Shown here: positions 1-6,385 of the stretch, piece after piece
How the letters are laid out: each line of letters begins with the position of its first letter
How positions within the stretch are numbered: position 1 is the stretch's first letter
Origin: JAWLCG01 sp041687295
Lineage (GTDB): Bacteria > Planctomycetota > Phycisphaerae > SM23-33 > FEN-1343
Assembly (NCBI GenBank): GCA_041687295.1
Contig: JAWLCG010000237.1
Coordinates: forward strand, 1-7,892
Length of the DNA stretch: 7,892 bases
Direction: 5' to 3'
The notes under the pieces: model-generated
Database searches by the model: none
What the model was told of the DNA's origin: nothing
What the model saw: the letters and a program-made list of their open reading frames with translations, nothing else
Program-made: the position numbers and the translations under genes

Positions 1-40
1 GTGGATCGCCCCGCCGCGAGGGGTCAGGCCACTAGTCGGC

Positions 41-3000
41 CTACTTGCCGGCCGGCTCGGTCACGGTCGGGGCGGTCACCTTGGCGGTGACGGCCTCCTT
101 GAGGCCCAGCAGCAGCGGGCTGGCGATGGCCACCGACGAGTAGGTGCCGAACAGGATGCCCATCAGCAGGGCATAGCTGAAGCCGTGGATTCCGGCCCCG
201 CCCCAAATGTACATCACCAGCACGACGATCAGCGTCGTGCCGCTGGTCAGCAGCGTACGGCTGAGGGTCTGGTTGACCGAGTTGTTGATGATCGAGGGGC
301 TCACGGCCGAGAGGCGCCCGCGGTTCTCGCGGATGCGGTCGAAGACGACGATGGTGTCGTTGACCGAGTAGCCGATCACCGTCAGGATGGCGGCGATCAT
401 CGCCAGGTCGATCTTGAACGGCTCGATCATCAGCGCCCGGCCCAGGAAGGTCGAGCTGATCCACGCCGACGCCGCCACCAGGCCCACGACGATGATCGTG
501 TCGTGGATCAGGCAGACGACGGCCGCCAGGCCCCAGCGGGCGCTGCCGAAGCGCACCCACAGGTAGACGATGATGCCCGCCCAGCTCAGCAGGATCGCGA
601 TGATCGCCTGGTTCTGGGCGACCTGCGTCATGGCCGGGTCGAAGTTGCTCAGCGATTCCAGGCTCCGCTCGGTCTGCAGGGCGTCCTGCAGGACGTCGGC
701 CTCCTGGCGGGCGAACTGGGCCCAGGCGTCGGGGTCGTAGGCCGGCACGTCCTCGCTGCGGACGATCACGGCGAAGGCCGTCGCCCGCTCGCTGCCGGGC
801 ACGGGCACCAGCGGCAGGACGGTCGTGTCGACCAGCTGGAGGTCCTCCCGCCCGGCCTGTCGGCGGGTGTTCTCCAGGCGCACCTGCATCTCGGCGGCGG
901 TGAGGGCCTCCTCGGCCGGCACGCGGAAGGCGAACAGGACGCCGTCGAGGTTGTTCTGCAGCGTCTGGCTGTAGGCGGGGTCGGCCTGGCGGGCCAGCTC
1001 GCGCGTCACGCGGAGGATGCCGCTGGCGTCGGCCGATACGCCCAGGGCGGGGATCTGACCCTCGCGGAGGGTCTGGTAGTCCAGCCGGCTCTGGACGGCC
1101 AGCAGGTTGCCGAAGGCCTCGTCGATGACTTCGCGGACGATCTGGGGGCTGTCCTCGGCCGCGGTGATCTCGTAGCGCGGCTCGGGCAGGCGGGCGTCCA
1201 GCTCGTCGTAGCTCAGCGTGCCGTCCGCGTTGACGTCCAGGCGGGCGAAGTAGTCTTCCTCGCGGGCCAGGGCGGTCCACTCGGCGAGCGTCACGCCGCC
1301 GCTGTTGTCGGCGTCGTAGACGTCCAGGAAGTCCTGCACCCGCGTGTCGGTGCGGACGAGGTTGACCTGGAGATTGGCCGGCGACATCGTCGGCACGTCC
1401 AACCTCTGGGCGGCGGCCGCCAGGCGGTCGGTGATGACCGCATCATCGAGCGGCTGGCCGTCGATCATCGCGTCATCCACGAAGCGCACCGTCGCCCGCG
1501 TGCCGCTACGGAACTCGATGCCCAGCACATCCGAGCCCTGGGCGATCAGGCTGCCCAGGCCGATCACGATCATCGCCCCGCTGACAATCCAGAAGATGTA
1601 ACGCTTGCCCATCCAGTTCACGCGGGGCACGCCGACCAGGCGCATCATGTGCACCCGGTCCTTGAGGATGTTCGCCCGCACCAGCAGGTCGAACACCCAT
1701 CGCGAGACCACCAGGGCCGTGAACAGGCTGAACAGGATACCCATGCCCAGCGTCATGGCGAAGCCGCGGACCTCCGTCGAGCCCACCCACGCCAGGATCA
1801 TGCAGGTCAGCAGGGTGGTGATGTTGCCGTCGACGATGGCGCTGAGGGCCCGGTCGTAGGCGTTCTTCAGGGCCATCCGCAGCGACTGAGCCTTCTGCTG
1901 CTCCTCGCGGAGGCGCTCGAAGATCAGCACGTTGGCGTCGACGGCGATGCCGACGGTGAGGATGACGCCCGCGATGCCCGGCAGGGTGAAGGTGGCGTTG
2001 AACAGGGCCATCGCCCCGAGCACCAGCAGCACGTTCAGGGCCAGGGCCAGGTCGGCAATCATGCCGGCCATGAAGTAGTAGATCACCATGAAGATGGCCA
2101 CGCCGACCAGGCCGAACATCGCCGCCCGCAGGCCGCGCCGGATGTTCGCCTCGCCCAGGGTCGCCCCGATGGTGTTGACGGCAACCGGGTCGGGGTTCAC
2201 CCGGGCCGGCAGCGAGCCGCTGCGGAGCGTGCGGACCAGCTCGCGGACCTCTTCGACGGTGAAACGTCCCTCGATGATGCCCCGGCCGGTGATCTGGCTG
2301 TTGATGCGGGGGGCGGAGTAGACCTCGTTGTCCAGCAGCACGGCCAGGGCGTCGCCGATGTGGGCGCCGGTGAGGTTGGCGAACCGCTGCGAGCCGATGG
2401 GGTCGAACTCGAAGCCGACGGCCGGCCGACCGGCCTGGTCGGTGGTGGGGTAGGCGTCATCGAGCTTCCAGGAGCCCTCACGGTACTCCTTGAGCATCGC
2501 GTTCTCGGGCTGGTTGGCCAGCAGGACGTAGTGGTCGCCCGCCCACTCACCAATGATCAGGCCGCCGAACTTGCCCAGCTCGTTGTCGCTGGCGCGGACG
2601 GGGAACCACTGGTAGGGGGCCGCCCGGTCGCGACCGGCCTGGGGGCCCTCGTCGCGCAGCTCGTTGAGGTAGCGGGCGGCCTGGGCGTCGGGCATCGTCA
2701 TGCTGTAGCCCGCCCCCGGCCGACCCGGGGCGATGCGGAACTCCAGCACGCCGGCCCGGCTGATGAGCCGGACCAGGTCGGCCGGGTCGTCCAGGTAGCC
2801 GCGGACGCTGGCCCAGGCCTGGAACCGCTCGACGACGGTGTTGATGGCGGGCGCGGCCTGGGGGTGGGCGTCGCGGAGCTCGTTGAGCTCCTCGGCCAGC
2901 TTGTCCCTGCGGGCCTGCACCTCGTTGGTCGGCATGTTCTTGGCGACCTGCGGGGACACGTAGAGCTCGTTGAGCAGGTTGGTCAGCTCGCGCTGGCTGA

Positions 3001-3592
3001 TGTTGGTCTGGCGGACGGCCTCGGTGGCGTCGGCCAGGGCGGCGCGGGCGTTGTCGTACGCCCGCTGGGCCTGCGTGCTGTCGGGGGCGGCCTGCAGGGC
3101 CTGCTCGGCCTGGCGGAGGGCGTCGCTGGCGGCGGCGGCCTGGCCGACGAGGGCGGCGCGGTCGGCGTCGTCGCCGACCTTGCGGGCGATGAACGCCTCG
3201 CGCGGCTCGCCCTGGAGCTCCATCAGGCGGTTGAAGTCGGCCAGGCGGAAGTTCCGCTCATCCAGCAGCCGAAGGGCCTGCTCGAACTCGCGCTTGCGAA
3301 TGAGCGACTCGGGGCTGCCGGCGGGCATGCGGACCTCGAAGCGGTCATCGCCGATGGGGCGCCACTCGAGGTTCATCAGGCCCTGGGGGTCGACGCGCTG
3401 CTTGAGGATGTCGATGGCGGCCGGCACGACGTCCAGGTCGCCCGACTCGCTGGTGTCGACCTGGAAGGTCAGGCTCGAGCCGCCGGCAAGGTCGATGCCC
3501 TTCTTGAGCGGCTTGGTGTACAGGGCCACGATGGCCAGGGCCACGATGGCGGCCAGGGCCACGAAGCGCCACAGGAGGTTCTTGTTCTGCAT
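41..3592 (-). CDS. secDF: Fused SecD-SecF protein-export membrane protein with paired EF-hands
   Basis: Accessory motor of the Sec translocon in the inner membrane; the family uses proton flow to pull exported proteins out of SecYEG. The product is 1183 aa from the ATG at 3592, chosen because GAGGA lies 4 nt upstream and a membrane segment follows at once (residues 5-25). The SecD half has a large P1 region (26-486) and TM2-6 (about 487-637) with the motif TVGIAVDANVLIFERL. The SecF half has TM7 (664-684), a very long P4 region (685-994) and TM8-12 (995-1162) with IGYSVNDTIVVFDRIREN and NQTLSRT. By motif, D552, D1079 and R1112 match the proton-path residues of Thermus SecDF. P4 is about 300 residues, against roughly 100 in ordinary SecF, and contains two EF-hand loops (760-771, 786-797). 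P1 carries an Ala/Gln-rich, probably helical insert (about 150-260). It is last in the yajC module. Fusion is known in other phyla; identity is near certain. Confidence 0.97.
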   Translation of the reverse strand: MQNKNLLWRFVALAAIVALAIVALYTKPLKKGIDLAGGSSLTFQVDTSESGDLDVVPAAIDILKQRVDPQGLMNLEWRPIGDDRFEVRMPAGSPESLIRKREFEQALRLLDERNFRLADFNRLMELQGEPREAFIARKVGDDADRAALVGQAAAASDALRQAEQALQAAPDSTQAQRAYDNARAALADATEAVRQTNISQRELTNLLNELYVSPQVAKNMPTNEVQARRDKLAEELNELRDAHPQAAPAINTVVERFQAWASVRGYLDDPADLVRLISRAGVLEFRIAPGRPGAGYSMTMPDAQAARYLNELRDEGPQAGRDRAAPYQWFPVRASDNELGKFGGLIIGEWAGDHYVLLANQPENAMLKEYREGSWKLDDAYPTTDQAGRPAVGFEFDPIGSQRFANLTGAHIGDALAVLLDNEVYSAPRINSQITGRGIIEGRFTVEEVRELVRTLRSGSLPARVNPDPVAVNTIGATLGEANIRRGLRAAMFGLVGVAIFMVIYYFMAGMIADLALALNVLLVLGAMALFNATFTLPGIAGVILTVGIAVDANVLIFERLREEQQKAQSLRMALKNAYDRALSAIVDGNITTLLTCMILAWVGSTEVRGFAMTLGMGILFSLFTALVVSRWVFDLLVRANILKDRVHMMRLVGVPRVNWMGKRYIFWIVSGAMIVIGLGSLIAQGSDVLGIEFRSGTRATVRFVDDAMIDGQPLDDAVITDRLAAAAQRLDVPTMSPANLQVNLVRTDTRVQDFLDVYDADNSGGVTLAEWTALAREEDYFARLDVNADGTLSYDELDARLPEPRYEITAAEDSPQIVREVIDEAFGNLLAVQSRLDYQTLREGQIPALGVSADASGILRVTRELARQADPAYSQTLQNNLDGVLFAFRVPAEEALTAAEMQVRLENTRRQAGREDLQLVDTTVLPLVPVPGSERATAFAVIVRSEDVPAYDPDAWAQFARQEADVLQDALQTERSLESLSNFDPAMTQVAQNQAIIAILLSWAGIIVYLWVRFGSARWGLAAVVCLIHDTIIVVGLVAASAWISSTFLGRALMIEPFKIDLAMIAAILTVIGYSVNDTIVVFDRIRENRGRLSAVSPSIINNSVNQTLSRTLLTSGTTLIVVLVMYIWGGAGIHGFSYALLMGILFGTYSSVAIASPLLLGLKEAVTAKVTAPTVTEPAGK
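1202..1315 (-). other. Tandem EF-hand pair encoded inside the SecF periplasmic domain
   Basis: Two 12-residue loops lie 14 residues apart within SecDF. Loop 1 (bases 1280-1315, residues 760-771) reads DADNSGGVTLAE, with D1, D3, S5, G6 and E12 in the ligand positions. Loop 2 (1202-1237, residues 786-797) reads DVNADGTLSYDE, with D1, N3, D5, G6 and E12. Helix-like segments (VQDFLDVY, WTALAREEDYFARL, LDARL) flank them, as in a genuine paired EF-hand. Position between TM7 and TM8 places the pair outside the cytoplasmic membrane, where Ca2+ is far higher than in the cytosol. A Ca2+-stabilising or Ca2+-sensing role is inference. Confidence 0.9.
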
Positions 3593-3596
3593 GGTG

Positions 3597-3601
3597 TCCT
3601 C
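3597..3601 (-). promoter_or_regulatory. Ribosome binding site of secDF
   Basis: GAGGA on the minus strand, 4 nt before the ATG at 3592. It decides against the in-frame ATG at 3667, which would add 25 polar, proline-rich residues ahead of the first membrane helix. Confidence 0.65.
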
Positions 3602-3690
3602 GTGGATGGGAACTCGGGCCTCGCAGGCGGGCCCGGGGGACGGGATCGAATCGGGATGCCGGCTCACGCGGGCGGGCCGGCCCGGAGCGG

Positions 3691-4176
3691 TCAGGCGCGA
3701 GGGGGGCCGCGGACCGGCTGGGGCGTGGCGACCCGGTCGGCCGGTCGGGCCTGGGCCATGGCGGCCGGCGCCCGCAGGTGGCCCTGGTGGAGCGGCAGGA
3801 GGGTCTGGGCTGGTGCCGGCCCGGCCGAGGGGACCTCGGGCAGGCGCGACAGCTCGGTGGGGTTGACAATGGCTTCGGCGGCCTTGAGGACAGGCCCGTC
3901 CGGCGGGGCGGGCAGGCCGTGACGGGCCGCCCAGTCCCGCAGCGCCGACGGCAGCGGCCAGGGCACAGGCGCCAGTGCCCAGCGCCCGGGCCCGTCGGGC
4001 CGAAGCCTGGGCCCGCCGTCTTCCCCCGCCCCGGCCAGCTCGGCCAGCTCAGCGCGGGCGGCCTCGTCCAGCGGCCCCAGCCGCCAGGCGTCCGCCCAGC
4101 CCGCCGACCCCGCCGGCGCGTGCAGCACCCCCGCCAGGAGCAGGGCGACCAGGATGGGGCGTTGCAGGGAGGGCAT
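3691..4176 (-). CDS. Small secreted protein of unknown function between yajC and secDF
   Basis: I do not recognise a family. The 161-aa product starts with a typical signal peptide: MPSLQR, then a hydrophobic core ILVALLLAGVL, then small residues suitable for cleavage around residues 22-26 (GSAGWA). The mature part is about 135 residues, rich in Ala, Pro and Leu, with four Trp, no Cys, and a low-complexity Pro/Ala/Arg C-terminus. No second membrane helix is seen, so a periplasmic location is likely. Codons are strongly G/C-ended, like the neighbours, which argues for a real gene. The ATG at 4176 has no clear Shine-Dalgarno sequence; an 8-bp repeat array begins 6 bases upstream. The stop TGA is 98 bases before the secDF start. 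Its place between two translocon genes hints at an export-related role, but nothing in the sequence proves it. Confidence 0.72.
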   Translation of the reverse strand: MPSLQRPILVALLLAGVLHAPAGSAGWADAWRLGPLDEAARAELAELAGAGEDGGPRLRPDGPGRWALAPVPWPLPSALRDWAARHGLPAPPDGPVLKAAEAIVNPTELSRLPEVPSAGPAPAQTLLPLHQGHLRAPAAMAQARPADRVATPQPVRGPPRA

Positions 4177-4181
4177 GGGGC

Positions 4182-4261
4182 GTTAATTGGTCAGCTGGTT
4201 AATTGGTTGATTGGTTAATTCGGTCGCTCGTCAACGCGTCACTGCGTTAACGCGTCAAAGA
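4182..4261 (+). repeat. Array of ten 8-bp units, consensus GTTAAYTG drifting to GTCAACGC
   Basis: The 80 bases keep a strict 8-bp period. Units in order: gttaattg, gtcagctg, gttaattg, gttgattg, gttaattc, ggtcgctc, gtcaacgc, gtcactgc, gttaacgc, gtcaaaga. The first half is A+T-rich and the second G+C-richer, but the GT(T/C)A start recurs in register. The array lies just upstream of the 161-aa gene and is far more A+T-rich than its surroundings. Units are contiguous with no spacers, so this is not a CRISPR. Confidence 0.85.
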
Positions 4262-4265
4262 CTGC

Positions 4266-4298
4266 GGCGCCTCGGGACCCTCGGGTCCCGAGGGCGCC
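4266..4298. repeat. Strong hairpin, 14-bp stem with one bulge
   Basis: CTCGGGACC (4271-4279), loop CTCG, then GGTCCCGAG (4284-4292) form a perfect 9-bp stem. It extends through GGCGC (4266-4270) and GCGCC (4294-4298), with one bulged G at 4293. No U-tract follows on either strand, so it is not a classical intrinsic terminator. It could act as an RNA processing or attenuation structure between yajC and the downstream genes. Confidence 0.75.
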
Positions 4299-4317
4299 TT
4301 CGAGTGCCTGTTTCCAC

Positions 4318-4341
4318 GCCCACGCAATGCCTTGCGTGGGC
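4318..4341. repeat. 24-bp hairpin, 10-bp perfect stem, copy 1 of a family
   Basis: GCCCACGCAA (4318-4327), loop TGCC, then TTGCGTGGGC (4332-4341). Read on the minus strand, it matches the hairpin at 6386-6409 in the outer seven base pairs, the GGCA loop and the following GTGGA. The inner pairs differ by compensated changes. Confidence 0.8.
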
Positions 4342-4343
4342 TT

Positions 4344-4372
4344 CTCGTCCAAGGCGCCCGCTGCCGGACGAG
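4344..4372. repeat. Hairpin, 7-bp stem with 15-nt loop
   Basis: CTCGTCC (4344-4350) pairs with GGACGAG (4366-4372) around a G+C-rich 15-nt loop. It is the third hairpin enclosed between the two 8-bp arrays and abuts the right-hand array. Confidence 0.5.
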
Positions 4373-4377
4373 GTCAC

Positions 4378-4409
4378 CAGTTAACCGATTGACCAATTAA
4401 CCAGTTAAC
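4378..4409 (-). repeat. Shorter inverted 8-bp array, four units
   Basis: Read on the minus strand the units are GTTAACTG, GTTAATTG, GTCAATCG, GTTAACTG. A diverged fifth (GTGACCTC) lies at 4370-4377. It is the same octamer family as 4182-4261, in opposite orientation. Over 28 bases the two arrays match at about 23 positions, so they could pair and enclose the three hairpins between them. Confidence 0.82.
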
Positions 4410-4424
4410 CGGCAAGCTCGTCCT

Positions 4425-4439
4425 CGGGCACGCTGCCCG
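4425..4439. repeat. Short hairpin downstream of yajC
   Basis: CGGGCA (4425-4430), loop CGC, then TGCCCG (4434-4439), 36 bases past the yajC stop codon on the minus strand. A GGCGCC pair (4447-4452 and 4463-4468) lies between it and the gene. No U-tract is present, so a terminator role is weak. Confidence 0.35.
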
Positions 4440-4474
4440 GCGCATCGGCGCCAGCGTACCGCGGCGCCCGGGGC

Positions 4475-4984
4475 CTACTTCGCCTTCTCCGCCTCTTCGG
4501 TGCCGACGGTGCGGATGGCCCACTTGGCGAAGGCCATGCGGGTGTTGTTGGTCTCGTCGACCTTGACGACGATCTCGTCGCCGCGGACGTCCAGGACCGT
4601 GCCCATGATGCCGCCGATGCTGGTGACCTTGTCGCCCTTCTTGAGGTTCTCGATCATTTCCTTGCGGCGCTGCTCTTCCTTCTTGGGCTTTCGGCCCATG
4701 ACGAAGTAGAGCACGAACAGCAGGGCCATCAGGCCCACCATAGGCAGGTAGCTCTCCCAACCGGGACGCTCGGCCGGGGCGACCGGTTCGCCGTTGGGGC
4801 CGGGCGTCTCGGTGGCGGAGTCGGTCGGGGCCGGCGCGGGCGTCTCGGGGGCCGGCTGAGCCGGCGGGGCGACCGGGTCGGCCTGTCCGCGGGCGGGCGG
4901 GGCCTCCTGCGCCCAGGCCGAGCCCGTCAGCAGGGCCAGCGCCAGCGTCCAGAGCACCGAGCGAGTTGTAGTCCATTGAATCAT
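4475..4984 (-). CDS. yajC: Preprotein translocase accessory subunit YajC
   Basis: Small inner-membrane partner of SecDF in the holo-translocon. The 169-aa product has a family-typical core: one membrane helix (79-97, ending LYFVMGRKP), a basic stretch KPKKEEQRRKEM, then the conserved LKKGDKVTSIGGIMGTV (114-130) and a short beta domain. The N-terminus is unusual. It has a signal peptide-like segment (1-25) ending AWA before QE, then about 50 residues rich in Pro, Ala and Glu. Typical YajC is near 100-120 aa and begins close to its membrane helix. A cleaved signal would give an outside N-terminus and cytoplasmic C-terminus, consistent with the known topology. The ATG at 4984 is preferred over 5011 because GAAGGA sits 7 nt upstream. 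A promoter-like pair lies at 5074-5102. The gene starts the export module that ends in secDF. Confidence 0.95.
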   Translation of the reverse strand: MIQWTTTRSVLWTLALALLTGSAWAQEAPPARGQADPVAPPAQPAPETPAPAPTDSATETPGPNGEPVAPAERPGWESYLPMVGLMALLFVLYFVMGRKPKKEEQRRKEMIENLKKGDKVTSIGGIMGTVLDVRGDEIVVKVDETNNTRMAFAKWAIRTVGTEEAEKAK

Positions 4985-4991
4985 CGGCAAT

Positions 4992-4997
4992 TCCTTC
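4992..4997 (-). promoter_or_regulatory. Ribosome binding site of yajC
   Basis: GAAGGA on the minus strand with a 7-nt spacer to the ATG at 4984. It fixes the start at Met10 of the longest reading frame; the upstream ATG at 5011 has no such site. Confidence 0.8.
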
Positions 4998-5018
4998 TTC
5001 ACTATCGTCATTCGGACC

Positions 5019-5038
5019 GGCCGGGTTCAGCCCCGGCC
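5019..5038. repeat. Hairpin in the yajC leader
   Basis: GGCCGGG (5019-5025) pairs with CCCGGCC (5032-5038) around a 6-nt loop. It would lie in the transcript between the candidate promoter and the ribosome binding site, ending 21 bases upstream of the latter. It may affect leader stability; no riboswitch class was recognised. Confidence 0.45.
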
Positions 5039-5073
5039 AATGCCACCGGCAGGACCGATGGGCGAATCTCCGT

Positions 5074-5102
5074 ATTGTGCCGCTTCGACCGCCCCGGGTC
5101 AA
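5074..5102 (-). promoter_or_regulatory. Candidate sigma-70-type promoter for yajC and downstream genes
   Basis: On the minus strand TTGACC (5097-5102) is followed by exactly 17 bases and CACAAT (5074-5079). This matches five of six -35 positions and four of six -10 positions, including the key A and final T. Transcription would start near 5067, giving a leader of about 80 nt. Such matches are less common in G+C-rich DNA, but the call rests on sequence alone. Confidence 0.4.
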
Positions 5103-5137
5103 CCGGCGGCCGCCGCAGGGCGGTGTCCATCCGTCGC

Positions 5138-5158
5138 CGATGGCGCCAGGCGCCATCG
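5138..5158. repeat. Near-perfect 21-bp palindrome downstream of tgt
   Basis: CGATGGCGCC and GGCGCCATCG flank a single central A at 5148. It lies 19 bases past the tgt stop, next to the GTAG hairpin at 5161-5181. It may end or stabilise the tgt transcript or bind a dimeric protein; there is no U-tract. Confidence 0.6.
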
Positions 5159-5160
5159 AC

Positions 5161-5181
5161 GGCGGGCCGTGCCCGCCCTAC
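5161..5181 (-). repeat. REP-like GTAG hairpin overlapping the tgt stop codon
   Basis: On the minus strand GTAG (5178-5181) is followed directly by GGCGGGC, loop ACG and GCCCGCC (7-bp perfect stem). The TAG stop of tgt is part of the GTAG. In known REP elements a GTAG or GGAG tetranucleotide precedes the hairpin and is read by REP-associated (RAYT) transposases. No such transposase gene is in this window, so the link is by resemblance. Confidence 0.5.
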
Positions 5182-6284
5182 CCGTAATACCGCGCGAGCC
5201 AGTCGGCGGAGAATTCGGCCAGGGCGTCGGCGGCGATGGCCTGGCGGACCTCGGCCAGGAACCGGGCGAAAAAAGTGATGTTGTGGATGCTCAGCAGCGT
5301 CGGGCCCAGCATCTCCCTGGCCATGAACAGGTGGCGGATCGTCCCCCGGCTGTAGTGGCGGCAGGCGAGGCAGGGACAGTCGGCCTCGAGGGGGCGCCCG
5401 TCGCGGGCGTGGGCGGCGTTTCGCAGCCGAAGGGAGCCGTCGGCCGTGTAGGCGAAGGCGTTGCGCCCGTTGCGGGTGGGCAGGACGCAGTCGAACATGT
5501 CCACGCCCCGCGCGACGGCGCCCAGGATGTCCCGCGGCTCGCCCACGCCCATCAGGTAGCGCGGGCGGTGGCGGGGCAGCTGGGCGTCCATCGGCTCCAG
5601 CGTCGCCATCATGGCCTCGTGCCCCTCGCCGACGCTCAGGCCGCCGATGGCGTAGCCCGGCAGGTCCAGCGCCGCCAGTCGAGCGGCCGATCGGGCCCGC
5701 AGCTCCAGGTCCACCCCGCCCTGCTGGATGCCGAACAGCGCCTGGTCGGGCCGGGTCTTGGCGGCCAGGCAGCGCTGGGCCCAGTCGGCCGAGCGGTCGA
5801 CGGCGGCGGCGATGTGCTCGCGGTCAGCGTCGTGGGGCGGGCACTCGTCCAGCTGCATGATCACGTCGGCGCCCAGGGCCTCCTGCACGGCCACCGCCCG
5901 CTCGGGCGTCAGCTCCACCGTCGAGCCGTCGATGTGGCTCTGGAAGACGAGCCCCTCGTCGCGGACCTTTCGCAGCTCGGTCAGCGACCACACCTGGTAG
6001 CCGCCGCTGTCGGTGAGGATCGGCGAGTCCCAGGCCATCATGCGGTGCAGGCCGCCCAGCTCGGCCACCACCTCCGACCCCGGGCGCAGCAGCAGGTGGT
6101 AGGTGTTGGCCAGGATCATCTGCGAGCCCGAGGCCGCGATGTGATCGCACGTGACGCCCTTGATCGTCGCGCAGGTGCCCACCGGCATGAACACCGGCGT
6201 GAGCACCGGCCCGTGCGGCGTGTTCAGCCGGCCCGTCCGCGCCCGGCCCCGGGGGTCGCTATGGAGAACCTCAAAGGAAAACAT
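5178..6284 (-). CDS. tgt: Queuine tRNA-ribosyltransferase (tRNA-guanine transglycosylase)
   Basis: Exchanges guanine at the wobble position 34 of GUN-anticodon tRNAs for the queuosine precursor preQ1 (or queuine); a cytoplasmic TIM-barrel zinc enzyme. The 368-aa product is full length. Visible landmarks are D92 in TDSGGYQVWS, D146 in QLDECPP, GGLSVGE (214-220) and the catalytic nucleophile D265 in FDCVLPTRNGR. The zinc site is C303, C305, C308 and H334, in the CxCxxC pattern with SIHN. All catalytic and metal residues are present. The start at 6284 gives MFSFEVLHSD, which aligns with the usual N-terminus, although no Shine-Dalgarno sequence is visible. It lies upstream of yajC as in many bacteria, but a 193-base spacer with hairpins and its own promoter-like site separates them. 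No preQ1 riboswitch was seen upstream. Confidence 0.97.
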   Translation of the reverse strand: MFSFEVLHSDPRGRARTGRLNTPHGPVLTPVFMPVGTCATIKGVTCDHIAASGSQMILANTYHLLLRPGSEVVAELGGLHRMMAWDSPILTDSGGYQVWSLTELRKVRDEGLVFQSHIDGSTVELTPERAVAVQEALGADVIMQLDECPPHDADREHIAAAVDRSADWAQRCLAAKTRPDQALFGIQQGGVDLELRARSAARLAALDLPGYAIGGLSVGEGHEAMMATLEPMDAQLPRHRPRYLMGVGEPRDILGAVARGVDMFDCVLPTRNGRNAFAYTADGSLRLRNAAHARDGRPLEADCPCLACRHYSRGTIRHLFMAREMLGPTLLSIHNITFFARFLAEVRQAIAADALAEFSADWLARYYG

Positions 6285-6291
6285 CCGGGCC

Positions 6292-6321
6292 AGGATACCC
6301 GAACCGCCCCCCGCCGCACAA
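6292..6321 (-). promoter_or_regulatory. Weak candidate promoter immediately before tgt
   Basis: On the minus strand TTGTGC (6316-6321), an 18-base spacer and TATCCT (6292-6297) end 7 bases before the tgt ATG. If used, the transcript would begin at or next to the start codon. That fits the absence of a Shine-Dalgarno sequence. The match is modest. Confidence 0.22.
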
Positions 6322-6342
6322 ACATCTCTGCCTGTGGGACGT

Positions 6343-6361
6343 GGGGGTGCGTCGCGCCCCC
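6343..6361. repeat. Hairpin in the tgt upstream spacer
   Basis: GGGGGTGC (6343-6350), loop GTC, then GCGCCCCC (6354-6361), with one wobble pair. GAC and GTC can extend the stem beyond a 2-nt bulge. It lies between the propeller gene and tgt. Confidence 0.4.
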
Positions 6362-6385
6362 GTCAGGGACGGGCCGGGCCGAGGT

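Noticed and set aside
1..40. Terminator after secDF
   Set aside because: Only a 4-bp CCCC/GGGG stem and a weak GGCC pairing around ACTAGT are visible, and the window ends there.
3593..3667. Upstream ATG of secDF at 3667
   Set aside because: It would add 25 polar residues before the first membrane helix and lacks a ribosome binding site; the ATG at 3592 has GAGGA in front.
185..3922. 1245-aa open frame on the plus strand opposite secDF
   Set aside because: It is the antisense shadow of a G+C-rich gene: Asp/His/Gly/Val-rich, without recognisable domains, while the opposite strand encodes an unmistakable SecDF.
4266..4341. Intrinsic (rho-independent) terminators
   Set aside because: The stems are strong but neither strand shows a following T-run, so they are listed as hairpins only.
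4182..4409. Possible CRISPR array
   Set aside because: Units are 8 bp and contiguous with no spacers, and the right-hand copies are inverted.
4985..5011. Upstream ATG of yajC at 5011
   Set aside because: No ribosome binding site precedes it, and the frame between contains the GAAGGA that serves the ATG at 4984.
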